Assembly (NCBI GenBank): GCA_021532125.1
Contig: JADYUX010000007.1
Coordinates: 27,509 to 91,508 of the forward strand
Reading direction: 5' to 3'
From: Arcanobacterium haemolyticum
GTDB lineage: Bacteria; Actinomycetota; Actinomycetes; Actinomycetales; Actinomycetaceae
DNA length: 64,000 bases
Under the pieces are notes generated by a model. It saw only the letters and a program-made list of their open reading frames with translations, searched no databases and was not told where the DNA came from. Below, piece after piece: positions 27,507 to 36,232 of the stretch. The translations under genes and the position numbers were made by a program. How positions within the stretch are numbered: the stretch's first letter is position 1; each line of letters opens with the position of its first letter.

Positions 27507-28511
27507 TCACGGAATCTCGACGACGACGCGCCCGACGATCTCGTTGTCGACGATCGCCTTCAATGACGCATCGAGCTCATCGAAGGAGATCGTGCGCGTG
27601 ACCTTGTGAAGCACCTCGTCGGAAAGAGACGACGATACGATCGCCCACGCTTCGTCGCGCACCTCGATGGACGGGAACGACACTGTAACGCCCAGCAGAT
27701 TCACGCCACGCAAAATGAACGGCATAACCGTGGTTGCGAGGGCATTGCCGCCGGCATTGCCGAAAGCTGCAACGCTCCCGCCTGGGAGGGTCGTGCGCAC
27801 AAGCCAGGCAAGCGTATCGCCGCCAACAGTATCGACGGCACCAGCCCAATGCGCGTGGTCGAGGGCGCGAGGCTTCCCGCTGAGGTCGGGGCGCGGCTGA
27901 ATGTCATGGGCTCCCAGCTCGCGCAAAAGCCCTTCGGCCTCGGGTGTGCCGGTCACTGCCGTGACCTTGTAGCCGCGTGCCGCGAGCATAGCCACGGCCA
28001 ACGTACCTGCGCCGCCGCTCGCTCCCGTCACAGCTACGGGGCCCTGGTCGGGGTGAAGGCCAGCCAACTCAAGCTTACGAATGGCCATCGCGGCGGTGAG
28101 GCCAGCTGTCCCGACGGCCATCGATGTCCACGCAGAAATGCTTTCCGGCAGTGGTGTGATCCACGAGGAGGGGACGCGCATGAACTCCGCGTAACCTCCG
28201 GGGTGCTTTTCGGACAGGCTCGCGCCGATCACTGTGACGCTCTGCCCCACACGCAGATCGGACGAGCCAGGATCGACGACGATGCCCGACGCATTGCAGC
28301 CTCCGATGAGCGGAAGTGAGCGAGCAATCGGTGCGCGGCCCGTGGCCGCCAGCCCGTCCTTGAAATTAACTGAGGAATGTGAGACGCGTACGAGTACGTC
28401 GCCTTCTCCAAGCGATTCCGGGGTGAGGTGAGTGAGGTGGCCGCGAACGCCCTCATCGGTGTCGCGGAGTTCGTACGCTCGGAACATTGCGGGAAGATCG
28501 AAGTCAGACAT
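27507..28511 (-). CDS. acuI: AcuI/YhdH-type NADPH-dependent oxidoreductase
   Basis: 334 residues from ATG 28511 (AAAGGA five bases upstream; a codon 22 residues earlier lacks support). Zinc-free medium-chain dehydrogenase/reductase. YhdH/AcuI signatures: VSHSSVNFKDGLAATG, NASGIVVDP, GGYAEFMRVPSSWITPLPE and GTAGLTAAMAI; nucleotide fold GPVAVTGASGGAGTLAVAMLAARGYKVTAVTG. Characterised members reduce acryloyl-CoA to propionyl-CoA, and some are quinone reductases. Substrate here is not determined by context. Confidence 0.88.
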   Translation of the reverse strand: MSDFDLPAMFRAYELRDTDEGVRGHLTHLTPESLGEGDVLVRVSHSSVNFKDGLAATGRAPIARSLPLIGGCNASGIVVDPGSSDLRVGQSVTVIGASLSEKHPGGYAEFMRVPSSWITPLPESISAWTSMAVGTAGLTAAMAIRKLELAGLHPDQGPVAVTGASGGAGTLAVAMLAARGYKVTAVTGTPEAEGLLRELGAHDIQPRPDLSGKPRALDHAHWAGAVDTVGGDTLAWLVRTTLPGGSVAAFGNAGGNALATTVMPFILRGVNLLGVTVSFPSIEVRDEAWAIVSSSLSDEVLHKVTRTISFDELDASLKAIVDNEIVGRVVVEIP

Positions 28512-28596
28512 GGGTGTCCTTTCGAGGATGACATCGAGTCGAAACAGGGGCAGATAGATGCACGTGATGAGAAGCATCTAGTCGGGAGAGAAACGC

Positions 28597-28627
28597 GTAG
28601 GCGGGCAGCCCGTGGCTACCCGCCTAC
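28597..28627 (-). terminator. Terminator of the helical-repeat membrane protein gene
   Basis: Arms GTAGGCGGGCAGCC / GGCTACCCGCCTAC with a CGT loop and one mismatch. On the minus strand it is followed by TTTCTCTC, about 27 bp after the gene's stop. Confidence 0.75.
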
Positions 28628-28653
28628 TGCAGCTCACAGCTATATGGCTATGC

Positions 28654-29409
28654 TCAGAGCTTCTCGGCTGCGTCCTTAACGGCGTCGGCTGCCTTCTCGG
28701 CAGCGTCAGCGGCCTTGTGCTTAGCTTCCTCGGCCTTGTCCTTGAGGTCGTCAGCCTTGTCCTTGGCTTCAGCAGCGAGATCTGAGGTGGTGTCCTTGAC
28801 ATCCTCCCAGTAGGCCTCTGCCCACGGATCTTCGGTAGGCTGGCTGCGGGTCCACAGGTAGTATGCTGCGGCGCCCAGGCCAGCGATAAGAGCAAAGGTG
28901 CCGAAAATCTTGCGGCCACGCTTCTTCTTCTTTGGCTCGTCGGCGAGAGCCTTTGATGCCGACTTCTGGACGGCCTTGGCGCGCTCCTTGAGGTCGCCTT
29001 CGCCGTCGCGTGCGGCAGCGGCAGCAGCTGCCGCGACTCGCTTCGCGCGAGGCACGTAATCAGTCACTACTTTCTCCTTAGCTTCTGTGGCCTTTTCTTT
29101 GGCCTCATCGAGAGCGGGGCGCAGCTTCTCTGCTGCTTCCTGTGCTTTTGGTGTTACCCATTCGATACCTTGCTGGGCGAGGTCTTGGGCCTGGCCAGCG
29201 AGCTGGGCGGCCTTTTCTTTTGCGTCGTCGAGTGTGGGGCGCAGCTTCTCTGCTGCCTCCTGTGCCTTGGGCGTGGCCCAATCGAGCCCTTGCTTGGCGA
29301 GATCTTGAGCTTGTTCAGCTACCTGGCTGGCGAGGCTCTGCGCCTGCGATGCGACGCGTGCGGCCTCGTCGGCAGCCTGTTCAGCGATCTTCTTCTTGTG
29401 ACAGAACAT
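28654..29409 (-). CDS. Alanine-rich helical-repeat membrane protein
   Basis: 251 residues from ATG 29409 with AAGGAGGTCGAT. Almost entirely amphipathic Ala/Glu/Lys/Gln helix. Two near-identical 40-residue units lie at about 33-110 (AQDLAKQGLDWATPKAQEAA and AQDLAQQGIEWVTPKAQEAA, each followed by EKLRPxLDxAKEKA). Then come a KKKKRGRK patch, one transmembrane helix (IFGTFALIAGLGAAAYYLW), and a C-terminal run of KDKADDLKDKAEEAKHKA. It resembles LEA/apolipoprotein-like coiled proteins seen in many Actinobacteria. Envelope-associated stress or structural roles are possible; nothing specific is shown. Confidence 0.8.
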   Translation of the reverse strand: MFCHKKKIAEQAADEAARVASQAQSLASQVAEQAQDLAKQGLDWATPKAQEAAEKLRPTLDDAKEKAAQLAGQAQDLAQQGIEWVTPKAQEAAEKLRPALDEAKEKATEAKEKVVTDYVPRAKRVAAAAAAAARDGEGDLKERAKAVQKSASKALADEPKKKKRGRKIFGTFALIAGLGAAAYYLWTRSQPTEDPWAEAYWEDVKDTTSDLAAEAKDKADDLKDKAEEAKHKAADAAEKAADAVKDAAEKL

Positions 29410-29777
29410 ATCGACCTCCTTGGTCAAAATTCCCCGGCGGCGGACCGCGAGACCTGCTCGGACCTCACTGACGGATTGTCCCCGCGCGTGCGAGGCCATG
29501 TACCCTCCTATTCTTCCTGAGTTATGCCCTAAATGTCAGCAAGAACCCATAAATTCGCCACACGCCAAATTATTCTTTCATCTGTGGCGCGACCTCATGT
29601 TTTAGCGTTCATCGCTTCCCTGCGCGATTGCCCTTTTGCCTGGAAGAACAGAAGGTGCACATCGTCAACCCGTGGGAATGGCCACGGGAATGGTGTGGTC
29701 AAGCGCTGCCACGTCCTTCGTCGTTTCACTCAAGGTGAATGAGACGACCGTGGCCCACCTGTGCAAAGATGGAGGGC
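29410..29777. other. Divergent intergenic region, nothing recognised
   Basis: 368 bp between the helical-repeat gene (minus) and the cyclophilin gene (plus). A short inverted pair TTTCACTC / GGTGAATG occurs near 29725. Promoters must be here but none is clear. Confidence 0.45.
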
Positions 29778-30299
29778 ATGGAAGCAACACTTCACACGAA
29801 TCATGGCGATATCGTCATTGAGCTGTACCCGAACCATGCCCCGAAGACGGTTGCGAACTTCGTCGAGCTCGCTACCGGTAAGCGTGAATGGGTCAATCCG
29901 GAAACTGGTGAAAAGACGACCGATCCGCTGTACGACGGCGTGATCTTCCACCGCGTCATTTCTAACTTCATGATCCAGGGTGGCGATCCGCTCGGCACCG
30001 GCACGGGTGGCCCCGGCTACCAGTTTGACGACGAGATCCACCCTGAGCTCAACTTCAACGAGCCTTACGTGCTGGCCATGGCTAACGCGGGTAAGCGTTT
30101 TGGTCACGGCACGAATGGTTCGCAGTTCTTCATCACGGTGGCTCCGACTCCGTGGCTCATGGGCAAGCACACGATCTTCGGCAAGGTGACCGATGCGGCT
30201 TCTCAGGCTGTCGTCGACGAGATTTCGCTCGTCCCCACCGGCCGCGCTGATCGCCCGGTTGAGGATGTTGTGATCAACTCTGTGACTGTCTCCGAGTGA
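29778..30299 (+). CDS. ppiB: Peptidyl-prolyl cis-trans isomerase, cyclophilin type
   Basis: 173 residues from ATG 29778 ([16 protein letters not shown]) or three residues longer from 29769. Active-site segments [37 protein letters not shown] and [12 protein letters not shown] are all present, including the catalytic Arg and the Phe/His pocket. No signal peptide, so cytosolic. It is followed eight bases later by the rhomboid gene, a common actinobacterial pair. Confidence 0.95.
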   Translation: MEATLHTNHGDIVIELYPNHAPKTVANFVELATGKREWVNPETGEKTTDPLYDGVIFHRVISNFMIQGGDPLGTGTGGPGYQFDDEIHPELNFNEPYVLAMANAGKRFGHGTNGSQFFITVAPTPWLMGKHTIFGKVTDAASQAVVDEISLVPTGRADRPVEDVVINSVTVSE

Positions 30300-30306
30300 G
30301 GTCACG

Positions 30307-31194
30307 ATGAGCACCGATAGCCAGAACACTGCAGGCGAGGGATCGTCGGCTTCTCGCATGTCTGGCATGGGTCCGTCAGGTGAGTATTCGTCGCCTGGCG
30401 GGCCTGCGGGCTCACCGTCGTCATCGACGACGAATTCCGCGCACGTTTCACCTCAGGCTTACGCACGCTCAGTGAACGGCGCTTATAGGCCGACGACGAA
30501 TTCCGCGCCGACGGGCCTCACGTCTCGCTTGGCGCAGTGGCTGGGGGTCCGCCCTGGGCCTCAGCCGGTTGTGACGATCACCCTGATTGCGCTGTGCGTG
30601 GGTATTTTCATCGTGGGTGAGTTTGTCCAGCAGGTGCGTTTTGCGCTTGTCTTTGCCCCGGTTCTTGGAGATATTCAGCCGTACCGGTTCCTTGGCTCGA
30701 CGTTCCTTCACGCGGGATTCTGGCATCTCGTCTTTAATATGTATGCCCTGTGGCTGGTGGGGTCGGTGCTTGAACCGATGCTCGGGCGGTTGCGCTTCTT
30801 CGGGGTGTATATCCTGTCGGCCTTTGCCGGTAATGTGGCCGTGCTCCTGACGTCGGATCAATTCTCGCAAAGCTGGAACACGGCAACAGTTGGTGCTTCT
30901 GGCGCCGTATTTGGCGTTTTTGGTGCGTTGTTTGTTCTCATGCGCCAGTTTGATGCGAATGCTCGCAGCCTCCTTGTTGTGATCGTCGCGAACTTGGCTC
31001 TCGGATTTATCCCTGGCATGAATATTTCGTGGGAGTCGCATGTTGGCGGCCTCGTGGTTGGTGGCGCTCTGATGGCGTTGATGCTTGCTGGGCGCGCACA
31101 GAATTCGGTTACGGTGAGGCGAGTGCGCGATGTCGCGCTGTTTGCCCTCACGACCGCCGCACTTGTGGGTCTGGTTTTCTGGGGATACCGGTAG
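30307..31194 (+). CDS. Rhomboid family intramembrane serine protease
   Basis: 295 residues. A disordered Ser/Pro/Gly-rich N-terminus (1-85) precedes six or seven membrane helices. Landmarks: STFLHAGFWHLVFNMYALWLVG (HxxxN region), nucleophile Ser in ATVGASGAVFGVFGALFVL, and catalytic His in SWESHVGGLVVGGALMAL. It cleaves transmembrane substrates within the bilayer; the substrate is unknown. Probably co-transcribed with the cyclophilin upstream. Confidence 0.94.
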   Translation: MSTDSQNTAGEGSSASRMSGMGPSGEYSSPGGPAGSPSSSTTNSAHVSPQAYARSVNGAYRPTTNSAPTGLTSRLAQWLGVRPGPQPVVTITLIALCVGIFIVGEFVQQVRFALVFAPVLGDIQPYRFLGSTFLHAGFWHLVFNMYALWLVGSVLEPMLGRLRFFGVYILSAFAGNVAVLLTSDQFSQSWNTATVGASGAVFGVFGALFVLMRQFDANARSLLVVIVANLALGFIPGMNISWESHVGGLVVGGALMALMLAGRAQNSVTVRRVRDVALFALTTAALVGLVFWGYR

Positions 31195-31263
31195 AAGCGT
31201 CGGCAGCAGACGCTCGTGGTCGGCGGTGCTTCGTGGTGTCGATGAGCCGCCGCGAACACTTGA

Positions 31264-31466
31264 TGTATCCACATGTGGGGCGACGAAGTTTATCCACAAT
31301 GAGCCGGATGTGCCGCGTGAGGCAAGGTTTCTAGCTAGAGCGGCGCGGCATCAGGAAAAGTGGGGCACGTGAGCGGATTTCTTTCACTATTTCCAGGGAC
31401 TTACACGCTGACCAGCAGAATTACAACGATGTAATTATCCACAGGTATTTCCCCAGATGTGGATGA
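31264..31466. promoter_or_regulatory. DnaA-box cluster in the rhomboid-crgA spacer
   Basis: Two perfect TTATCCACA boxes (31290-31298 and 31435-31443) and two one-mismatch boxes (GTATCCACA 31264-31272, and TGTGGATGA 31458-31466 on the other strand) fall within 203 bp of non-coding DNA, about 25 kb from dnaA. No gene is visible in 31195-31619. It could titrate DnaA or place crgA under DnaA control. Confidence 0.65.
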
Positions 31467-31531
31467 CAGAAGGGGAGCGAATGACAGACGAAGGTGATGA
31501 CGGGAAGGCTCAGAGAGAAGCAGAAAACAAA

Positions 31532-31560
31532 CGCGCGCCTGAGTAATACTCAAGCGCGCG
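31532..31560 (-). terminator. Terminator of crgA
   Basis: 13-bp stem CGCGCGCCTGAGT / ACTCAAGCGCGCG (one G-U) with an AAT loop. On the minus strand it is followed by TTTGTTTTC, 60 bp past the crgA stop. Confidence 0.85.
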
Positions 31561-31619
31561 CAGTACATATGCGTGCCGAGAGCCTCACAGCCCTCGGGAT
31601 ACGGCTAATCTGCCCGGTG

Positions 31620-31931
31620 CTACTTCCAACCCATAGTCATAAGCATGCCCACAAGCATGAGACCAATACCGAGGAAGAGGTTGTAGTTACCCCAACCAGG
31701 AATCGGGAGGTTGCCACCGAAGACGTAAGCAAGAACGACGATCAGCAGACCCACGATCATCAAGGCAACCATGAGTGGCGCCCACCAGCGCGGCGAACCA
31801 ATGCGCTTCGGCGCAGGCTTAGGCTCAGCTGCGGCACGGCGTGCGCGCTCCTGCTCTTCAATGCTGCGCTTCGTGCCCTTCGCACTGCCCTTTGCAGACT
31901 GGAATGCCGAGAAGTTCTCCGAATCCGCCAT
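31620..31931 (-). CDS. crgA: Cell division protein CrgA
   Basis: 103 residues from ATG 31931 with GGAAGGAAGAAC. A basic cytoplasmic N-terminus (SAFQSAKGSAKGTKRSIEEQERARR) is followed by PKRIGSPRWWAPLMVALMIVGLLIVVLAYVFGG and a second helix NLFLGIGLMLVGMLMTMGW, the two-TM CrgA architecture. In mycobacteria CrgA recruits FtsI/FtsQ-type divisome proteins. Its proximity to the rodA-pbpA-pknB cluster is conserved. Confidence 0.95.
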   Translation of the reverse strand: MADSENFSAFQSAKGSAKGTKRSIEEQERARRAAAEPKPAPKRIGSPRWWAPLMVALMIVGLLIVVLAYVFGGNLPIPGWGNYNLFLGIGLMLVGMLMTMGWK

Positions 31932-32089
31932 GTTCTTCCTTCCGTGATTAGACCAGACACAAGAATATCGGCATATTTGCTTACGCGCGATGTGCACGCG
32001 GAAGCTGATCGCTATATGGCAGTCATCATAACGCCCACCCCTCGTGGCAGTTATTCTTATGCAGAGCAGAAAACAAGGAGGACTGCAGA

Positions 32090-33430
32090 ATGTCAGGACG
32101 CCACACGCAGGGTTCGGCCGATGAGCCGCAGCCTAGTAACGGCACATCCAGCGCCGACGCCCTCGACACTCCGCCTATCGGGCGACGACGAGCCGCGTTG
32201 ATGGCTGAGCGTGCAGCAGCTCGTGACTCCGAGCAACAGCATGCAATAGCCGAGCAGGAAAGCGAGTCTAAAGATGCTGACATTCAGCACGACGACTCGG
32301 AAAATGCGACGCACATCTCACACGAGGCCGAGGTAGTAGCACAGACGCACGAGCAGCGTTCGTCGATCCCCGGCGCCCCGATACGTAAATCCATCTTCGA
32401 TGCCCCAGTGGAATTTGATGCCGAACAGGACATCGCGCCCAGGCCAGCAACGGATGGGCCGAAACGGACGTCTGTGTTCCCAACAGCCACACCACAGGAC
32501 GAAACGCCCAGAAACTCGCAGTTCCGCCCGGCGTTTCCTCCACTGTCCACTGCAGCCGCCGCACCGGTTGCCACGCCCACGCCGCCTCCCACGACGGCCG
32601 GGAATCCTACGTCGTCGCTCGACGATCTATGGGAAGAAGTAACCAGTACGGAAGAAGGTCAGCTATTGGCAACAAGTATTGCTACATACGACCCTGAGAC
32701 GGCCCCCGTCGCAACGAAACGCAAGAAGCGCGGTTGGGGATACCGGATCACAGGTTTCGTCGGCGAACTCATGATTACGGCCGGCGTATTCCTCATGCTC
32801 TTTATCGTGTGGCAGGTCTGGTGGACCGACATCGGCGCTAACCGCCTCCAGCAGCAAGAGATTGCTGGCCTCGGATGGTCCGAACCTGTCAAAACTCCAG
32901 TGACGGCTAGCGCCGGCGACCCGCCAATCTTCACAACAGACGGCCAAACAGGCTCCACTATCGGAACAATCAAGATTCCGCGTTTTGGTGCGGACTGGCA
33001 GTACATGGTGAAAGAAGGCACGAGCCTCGAAGAAGTGCTTGACCGCGGCTCCTTCGGTCACTACACCGAGACGCAAAACCTTGGCGAGCTTGGCAACTTC
33101 GCTCTGGCGGCCCACCGTCAAACCTACGGCGCCCCGATGAAACACGTCCAGGACCTCCAAATCGGCGATTCGATCATTATGGAAACCGAGACGGCCTACT
33201 ACGTGTACAAGGTAAGCGACTCCTACATCGTGCGCCCGGACGAAATTGACGTCATCGCGGCAGTTCCGCGCCAGCCTGAGATCGCCCCGACCGAACGCTA
33301 CCTCACGATCACAACATGTCATCCCCCATTCGTCTCGAACGAGCGATGGATCATCAACGCGAAGTACGACCATTGGGTATCTAAGAGCGAAGGCATGCCC
33401 GCCGAGCTCATCAATCAGGCAACGAACTAA
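32090..33430 (+). CDS. srtE: Class E sortase
   Basis: 446 residues, with AAGGAGGACTGCAG before ATG. A long acidic cytoplasmic region (about 1-215) precedes one membrane helix (ITGFVGELMITAGVFLMLFIVWQVWW). The extracellular catalytic domain has His342 (ALAAHRQTYG), Cys410 (TITTCHPPF) and Arg419 (NERWII). Class E sortases of Actinobacteria housekeep cell-wall anchoring, usually at LAxTG. The cytoplasmic extension of over 200 residues is much longer than the catalytic part requires. It is followed 11 bp later by a small membrane-protein gene. Confidence 0.95.
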   Translation: MSGRHTQGSADEPQPSNGTSSADALDTPPIGRRRAALMAERAAARDSEQQHAIAEQESESKDADIQHDDSENATHISHEAEVVAQTHEQRSSIPGAPIRKSIFDAPVEFDAEQDIAPRPATDGPKRTSVFPTATPQDETPRNSQFRPAFPPLSTAAAAPVATPTPPPTTAGNPTSSLDDLWEEVTSTEEGQLLATSIATYDPETAPVATKRKKRGWGYRITGFVGELMITAGVFLMLFIVWQVWWTDIGANRLQQQEIAGLGWSEPVKTPVTASAGDPPIFTTDGQTGSTIGTIKIPRFGADWQYMVKEGTSLEEVLDRGSFGHYTETQNLGELGNFALAAHRQTYGAPMKHVQDLQIGDSIIMETETAYYVYKVSDSYIVRPDEIDVIAAVPRQPEIAPTERYLTITTCHPPFVSNERWIINAKYDHWVSKSEGMPAELINQATN

Positions 33431-33441
33431 GGAGGCAGACG

Positions 33442-33603
33442 ATGTACGGATTTATTTGGCGACACCTGCCCGGACCAAAGTGGCTCAAGGCTATCGAGGC
33501 ACTCATCCTCATTCTCGCGGTCGTGGCCGTTCTTTTCACATGGGTATATCCCTGGATGGCAAACACACTCCCGATGTTTGACAACACGGTGGGCGGCGAA
33601 TAA
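33442..33603 (+). CDS. 53-residue single-helix membrane protein
   Basis: Begins MYGFIWRHLPGPKWLKAIEA, contains one hydrophobic helix (LILILAVVAVLFTWVYPWM) and ends FDNTVGGE. AAGGAGGCAGAC precedes ATG. Its stop codon overlaps the next start (TAATG), so it is translationally coupled to the glutamine amidotransferase gene. Small proteins of this type between a class E sortase and pabA/trpG recur in Actinobacteria. Function unknown. Confidence 0.85.
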   Translation: MYGFIWRHLPGPKWLKAIEALILILAVVAVLFTWVYPWMANTLPMFDNTVGGE

Positions 33604-34235
33604 TGACGCGAGTCCTCGTCGTCGATAACTACGACAGCTTTGTCTACACCATCGTCGATTATCTGCGCCTCCTCGGTGCGGAAACCGTCGTTGTACGTAA
33701 CGACGAAGTCGAGGTGGATTCTGTCGCGTCGTATGACGGCGTCCTGGTGTCACCTGGGCCAGGAGCTCCGGCAGACGCAGGACGGTCCATCGCGGTGATC
33801 GACGAGTGCGCACGAACCGGTGTTCCGATGCTAGGCGTGTGCTTAGGGCATCAGGCGCTTGCAGAATGGGCTGGCGCTACAGTGAGCCACGCGCCGGAAC
33901 TGAAGCACGGAAAGACATCCGAGATCACCCACGAAGGTACGGGAATCTTCGAAGGCCTAGAATCTCCTTTGCGAGTAACTCGCTATCATTCTCTCGCTGT
34001 CGAGCCGGAGACCGTCCCTGAGACGCTTGAGGTGACGGCGACGACGAACGGCATCGTCATGGCGCTCGCGGATCGTACACGACCACTGTGGGGCGTGCAG
34101 TTCCACCCGGAGTCGGTCATGACGGTTGGTGGGCACCGGATGCTAGCCAACTGGCTGACGCTGTGCGGGAGCGACGAGGCTCGAATTCTGACTGAAGGGA
34201 AGGCGCCACTCGTGCGCGAACCTCAGGCGCTATGA
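33603..34235 (+). CDS. pabA: Glutamine amidotransferase, PabA/TrpG type
   Basis: 210 residues. Class I glutaminase: LVVDNYDSFVYTIVDYL, oxyanion SPGPGAP, nucleophile Cys80 in MLGVCLGHQALAEWAGA, and GVQFHPESVMT with the catalytic His/Glu. It supplies ammonia for aminodeoxychorismate (folate) or anthranilate (tryptophan) synthesis. No pabB or trpE adjoins, so it may be the shared subunit or folate-specific. The start overlaps the preceding small gene. Confidence 0.93.
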   Translation: MTRVLVVDNYDSFVYTIVDYLRLLGAETVVVRNDEVEVDSVASYDGVLVSPGPGAPADAGRSIAVIDECARTGVPMLGVCLGHQALAEWAGATVSHAPELKHGKTSEITHEGTGIFEGLESPLRVTRYHSLAVEPETVPETLEVTATTNGIVMALADRTRPLWGVQFHPESVMTVGGHRMLANWLTLCGSDEARILTEGKAPLVREPQAL

Positions 34236-34262
34236 GTTCGTTGAGGCAAGGTACGTGATATG

Positions 34263-34298
34263 ACGAATGGGCGGGAATGAAGATTCCCGCCCATTCGT
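34263..34298. terminator. Terminator between pabA and pknB
   Basis: Perfect 16-bp stem ACGAATGGGCGGGAAT / ATTCCCGCCCATTCGT with a GAAG loop and TTT after it. Placed between convergent genes; probably works for both. Confidence 0.9.
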
Positions 34299-34308
34299 TT
34301 TGCCGCTT

Positions 34309-36159
34309 CTAATTGTTGCCGTTTCCGTTGCCGCGTCCAGGGTTAGCTGGCGTCGTCTCCGTGGACGTGGGGCTTGGTGTGGACGTCGGTGCGGTGGCGA
34401 TCGTGACACCGATCGTTGCGCCCTTCTGGACGAGCCCTGTACGTGTCTGGGAGATGATCGTTCCCGCAGTGTAGGAGCTAGTTTCTTGCTCGTTGATCGT
34501 CTCGTCGAGCGTGAGGCCAAGATCGGTGAGAATCTTCTGAGCTTCTGCGACTGTCTTACCGGTGAGGTCGGGGATTTCGACGTTACCGGAGGCGATCGAC
34601 ACGTTCACCTTGGTTCCCTTATTAGCCGTCTTGCCTGCCCCTGGCTCCTGGCTGACAATTCGGTCTTTTTCCTGGGAGCCGTCGTCGACGGAGGTTGTGG
34701 TGCCAAGGAGAAGGCCATCTTGTTCGAGTCGGGCGATAGCATCTTCGGTCGTCATGCCAGAGAGGTCGGGCACGGTGATTGTCTCCGGGCCGGACGAGAA
34801 GTAGACGGTCACGGTGGTCCCGGCAGGAACTTGTGCACCGATTGCAGGGTCGGACTCGACGTAGATGCCTTCCTTGATGGTCTCGGAGGGCTTTGCGCCA
34901 CCGTTCTTAAACACGAGGTTCCGTGCTTCGAGAGCCTGGCGCACGTCGTCCTCATCGAGCGTCGAGAGATCGGGGACAGTCACCATCTCGACCGCCGAGG
35001 TCGATTCTGTAGGTTCAGCAGGCGTATTGCCAGCCATCTTCACGGCATAGACAATTCCCGCGCCCGCTATGAGCAGAATGATGATCGCGAGGATCACCAT
35101 GATGCGGTTACGTTTCTTCGCTTTAGCTTCGTCCTCAGAGGGAATGGTTCCGGTCTGGGTCGGGGAGCCGGCGCCGTGCATCGTCGTCCCTGCCGGCATC
35201 ATGGCTGTCGCCATTGTTGGCGCCCCCTGAACTGCCGTGGGTGGGAATGCCGGTACGACTGGCTTCATGTTCCACGACGTCACAGACGGCGCATTAACGC
35301 CCTCACCGCGTGCCGCTGACAGCAATTCGGTACGGAACTCCGCAGCGGACTGGTAGCGATCCTCGCGTTGCTTTGCGAGTGCCTTCATGACAACACGGTC
35401 GATCGAATCGGGAACATCCGGGGCGACGAGCGACGCGGGCCGAGGAGTCTCGGAGACATGCTGGTAAGCGACTGCAACGGCGGAGTCACCCGTGAAGGGT
35501 GGCTTGCCGGTGAGAAGCTCGTACAAGAGGCAGCCAGCGGAGTAGAGGTCGGATCGGGCATCGACTACTTCGCCACGTGCCTGCTCCGGCGAGAGATACT
35601 GTGCCGTACCCACGACTGAGTTGGTCTGGGTCATCGTCGCTGCGGAATCGGCGATTGCGCGGGCGATACCGAAGTCCATGACCTTAACCTTGCCGTCAGG
35701 CGTGAGCATGACGTTTCCAGGCTTGATGTCGCGGTGAATGATGCCTTCGTGATGGGAGTATTCGAGGGCGTTGAGCACGCCGACAGTGATCTGGACGGCC
35801 TCACCAATCGGCACCGGATCGCCGTCGGAGAGGAGCGACGAAACTGTGCGCCCCTTGACGTACTCCATGATGATGTAGGGCAGGGCTACCGTGCGGCCGT
35901 TCTCTGATGTGAGCTGTTCTTCGCCGGTGTCGTACACCGAAACGATCGACGGATGATTGAGAGCGGCAGCAGACTGGGCCTCGCGTCGGAACCGCGCCAG
36001 GAACATGGGGTCCTGTGCGAGGTCAGTACGCAGGATTTTAATGGCCACCGTGCGTGAAAGCCGGGTGTCGTAACCCATGTGGACTTGCGCCATTCCACCT
36101 CGGCCAATGAGGTCGCCGACTTCGTAGCGCTGGCCAAGAACGCGGGGTATATCAGTCAC
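34309..36159 (-). CDS. pknB: Ser/Thr protein kinase PknB with PASTA domains
   Basis: 616 residues. Kinase domain about 12-275: glycine loop IGRGGMAQVH, Lys41 (VAIK), catalytic H142-R-D144 (HRDIKPGN), D162-F-G (MDFGIA), and activation loop MTQTNSVVGTAQYLSPEQ with its likely autophosphorylated threonines. A juxtamembrane linker and one helix (about 353-375, IMVILAIIILLIAGAGIVYAV) lead to three PASTA repeats (VTVPDLSTLDEDDV, ITVPDLSGMTTEDA, VEIPDLTGKTVAEA) that sense peptidoglycan fragments, then a short Ser/Thr/Pro tail. It is the last gene of the cluster; the companion kinase gene pknA is missing here. Confidence 0.97.
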   Translation of the reverse strand: MTDIPRVLGQRYEVGDLIGRGGMAQVHMGYDTRLSRTVAIKILRTDLAQDPMFLARFRREAQSAAALNHPSIVSVYDTGEEQLTSENGRTVALPYIIMEYVKGRTVSSLLSDGDPVPIGEAVQITVGVLNALEYSHHEGIIHRDIKPGNVMLTPDGKVKVMDFGIARAIADSAATMTQTNSVVGTAQYLSPEQARGEVVDARSDLYSAGCLLYELLTGKPPFTGDSAVAVAYQHVSETPRPASLVAPDVPDSIDRVVMKALAKQREDRYQSAAEFRTELLSAARGEGVNAPSVTSWNMKPVVPAFPPTAVQGAPTMATAMMPAGTTMHGAGSPTQTGTIPSEDEAKAKKRNRIMVILAIIILLIAGAGIVYAVKMAGNTPAEPTESTSAVEMVTVPDLSTLDEDDVRQALEARNLVFKNGGAKPSETIKEGIYVESDPAIGAQVPAGTTVTVYFSSGPETITVPDLSGMTTEDAIARLEQDGLLLGTTTSVDDGSQEKDRIVSQEPGAGKTANKGTKVNVSIASGNVEIPDLTGKTVAEAQKILTDLGLTLDETINEQETSSYTAGTIISQTRTGLVQKGATIGVTIATAPTSTPSPTSTETTPANPGRGNGNGNN

Positions 36160-36232
36160 GTCGCGTCACCTTTCTTCTTCCACCTAATTCTGCCGTATGA
36201 CTCTCGCCGTCGGGCGGACGTTCGTTGTAGCT

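Noticed and set aside
18500..31470. Over-represented CGACGA/TCGTCG in many spacers
   Set aside because: The same hexamers are frequent inside genes as Val/Asp/Glu/Ser codon pairs; without genome counts it cannot be called a functional motif.
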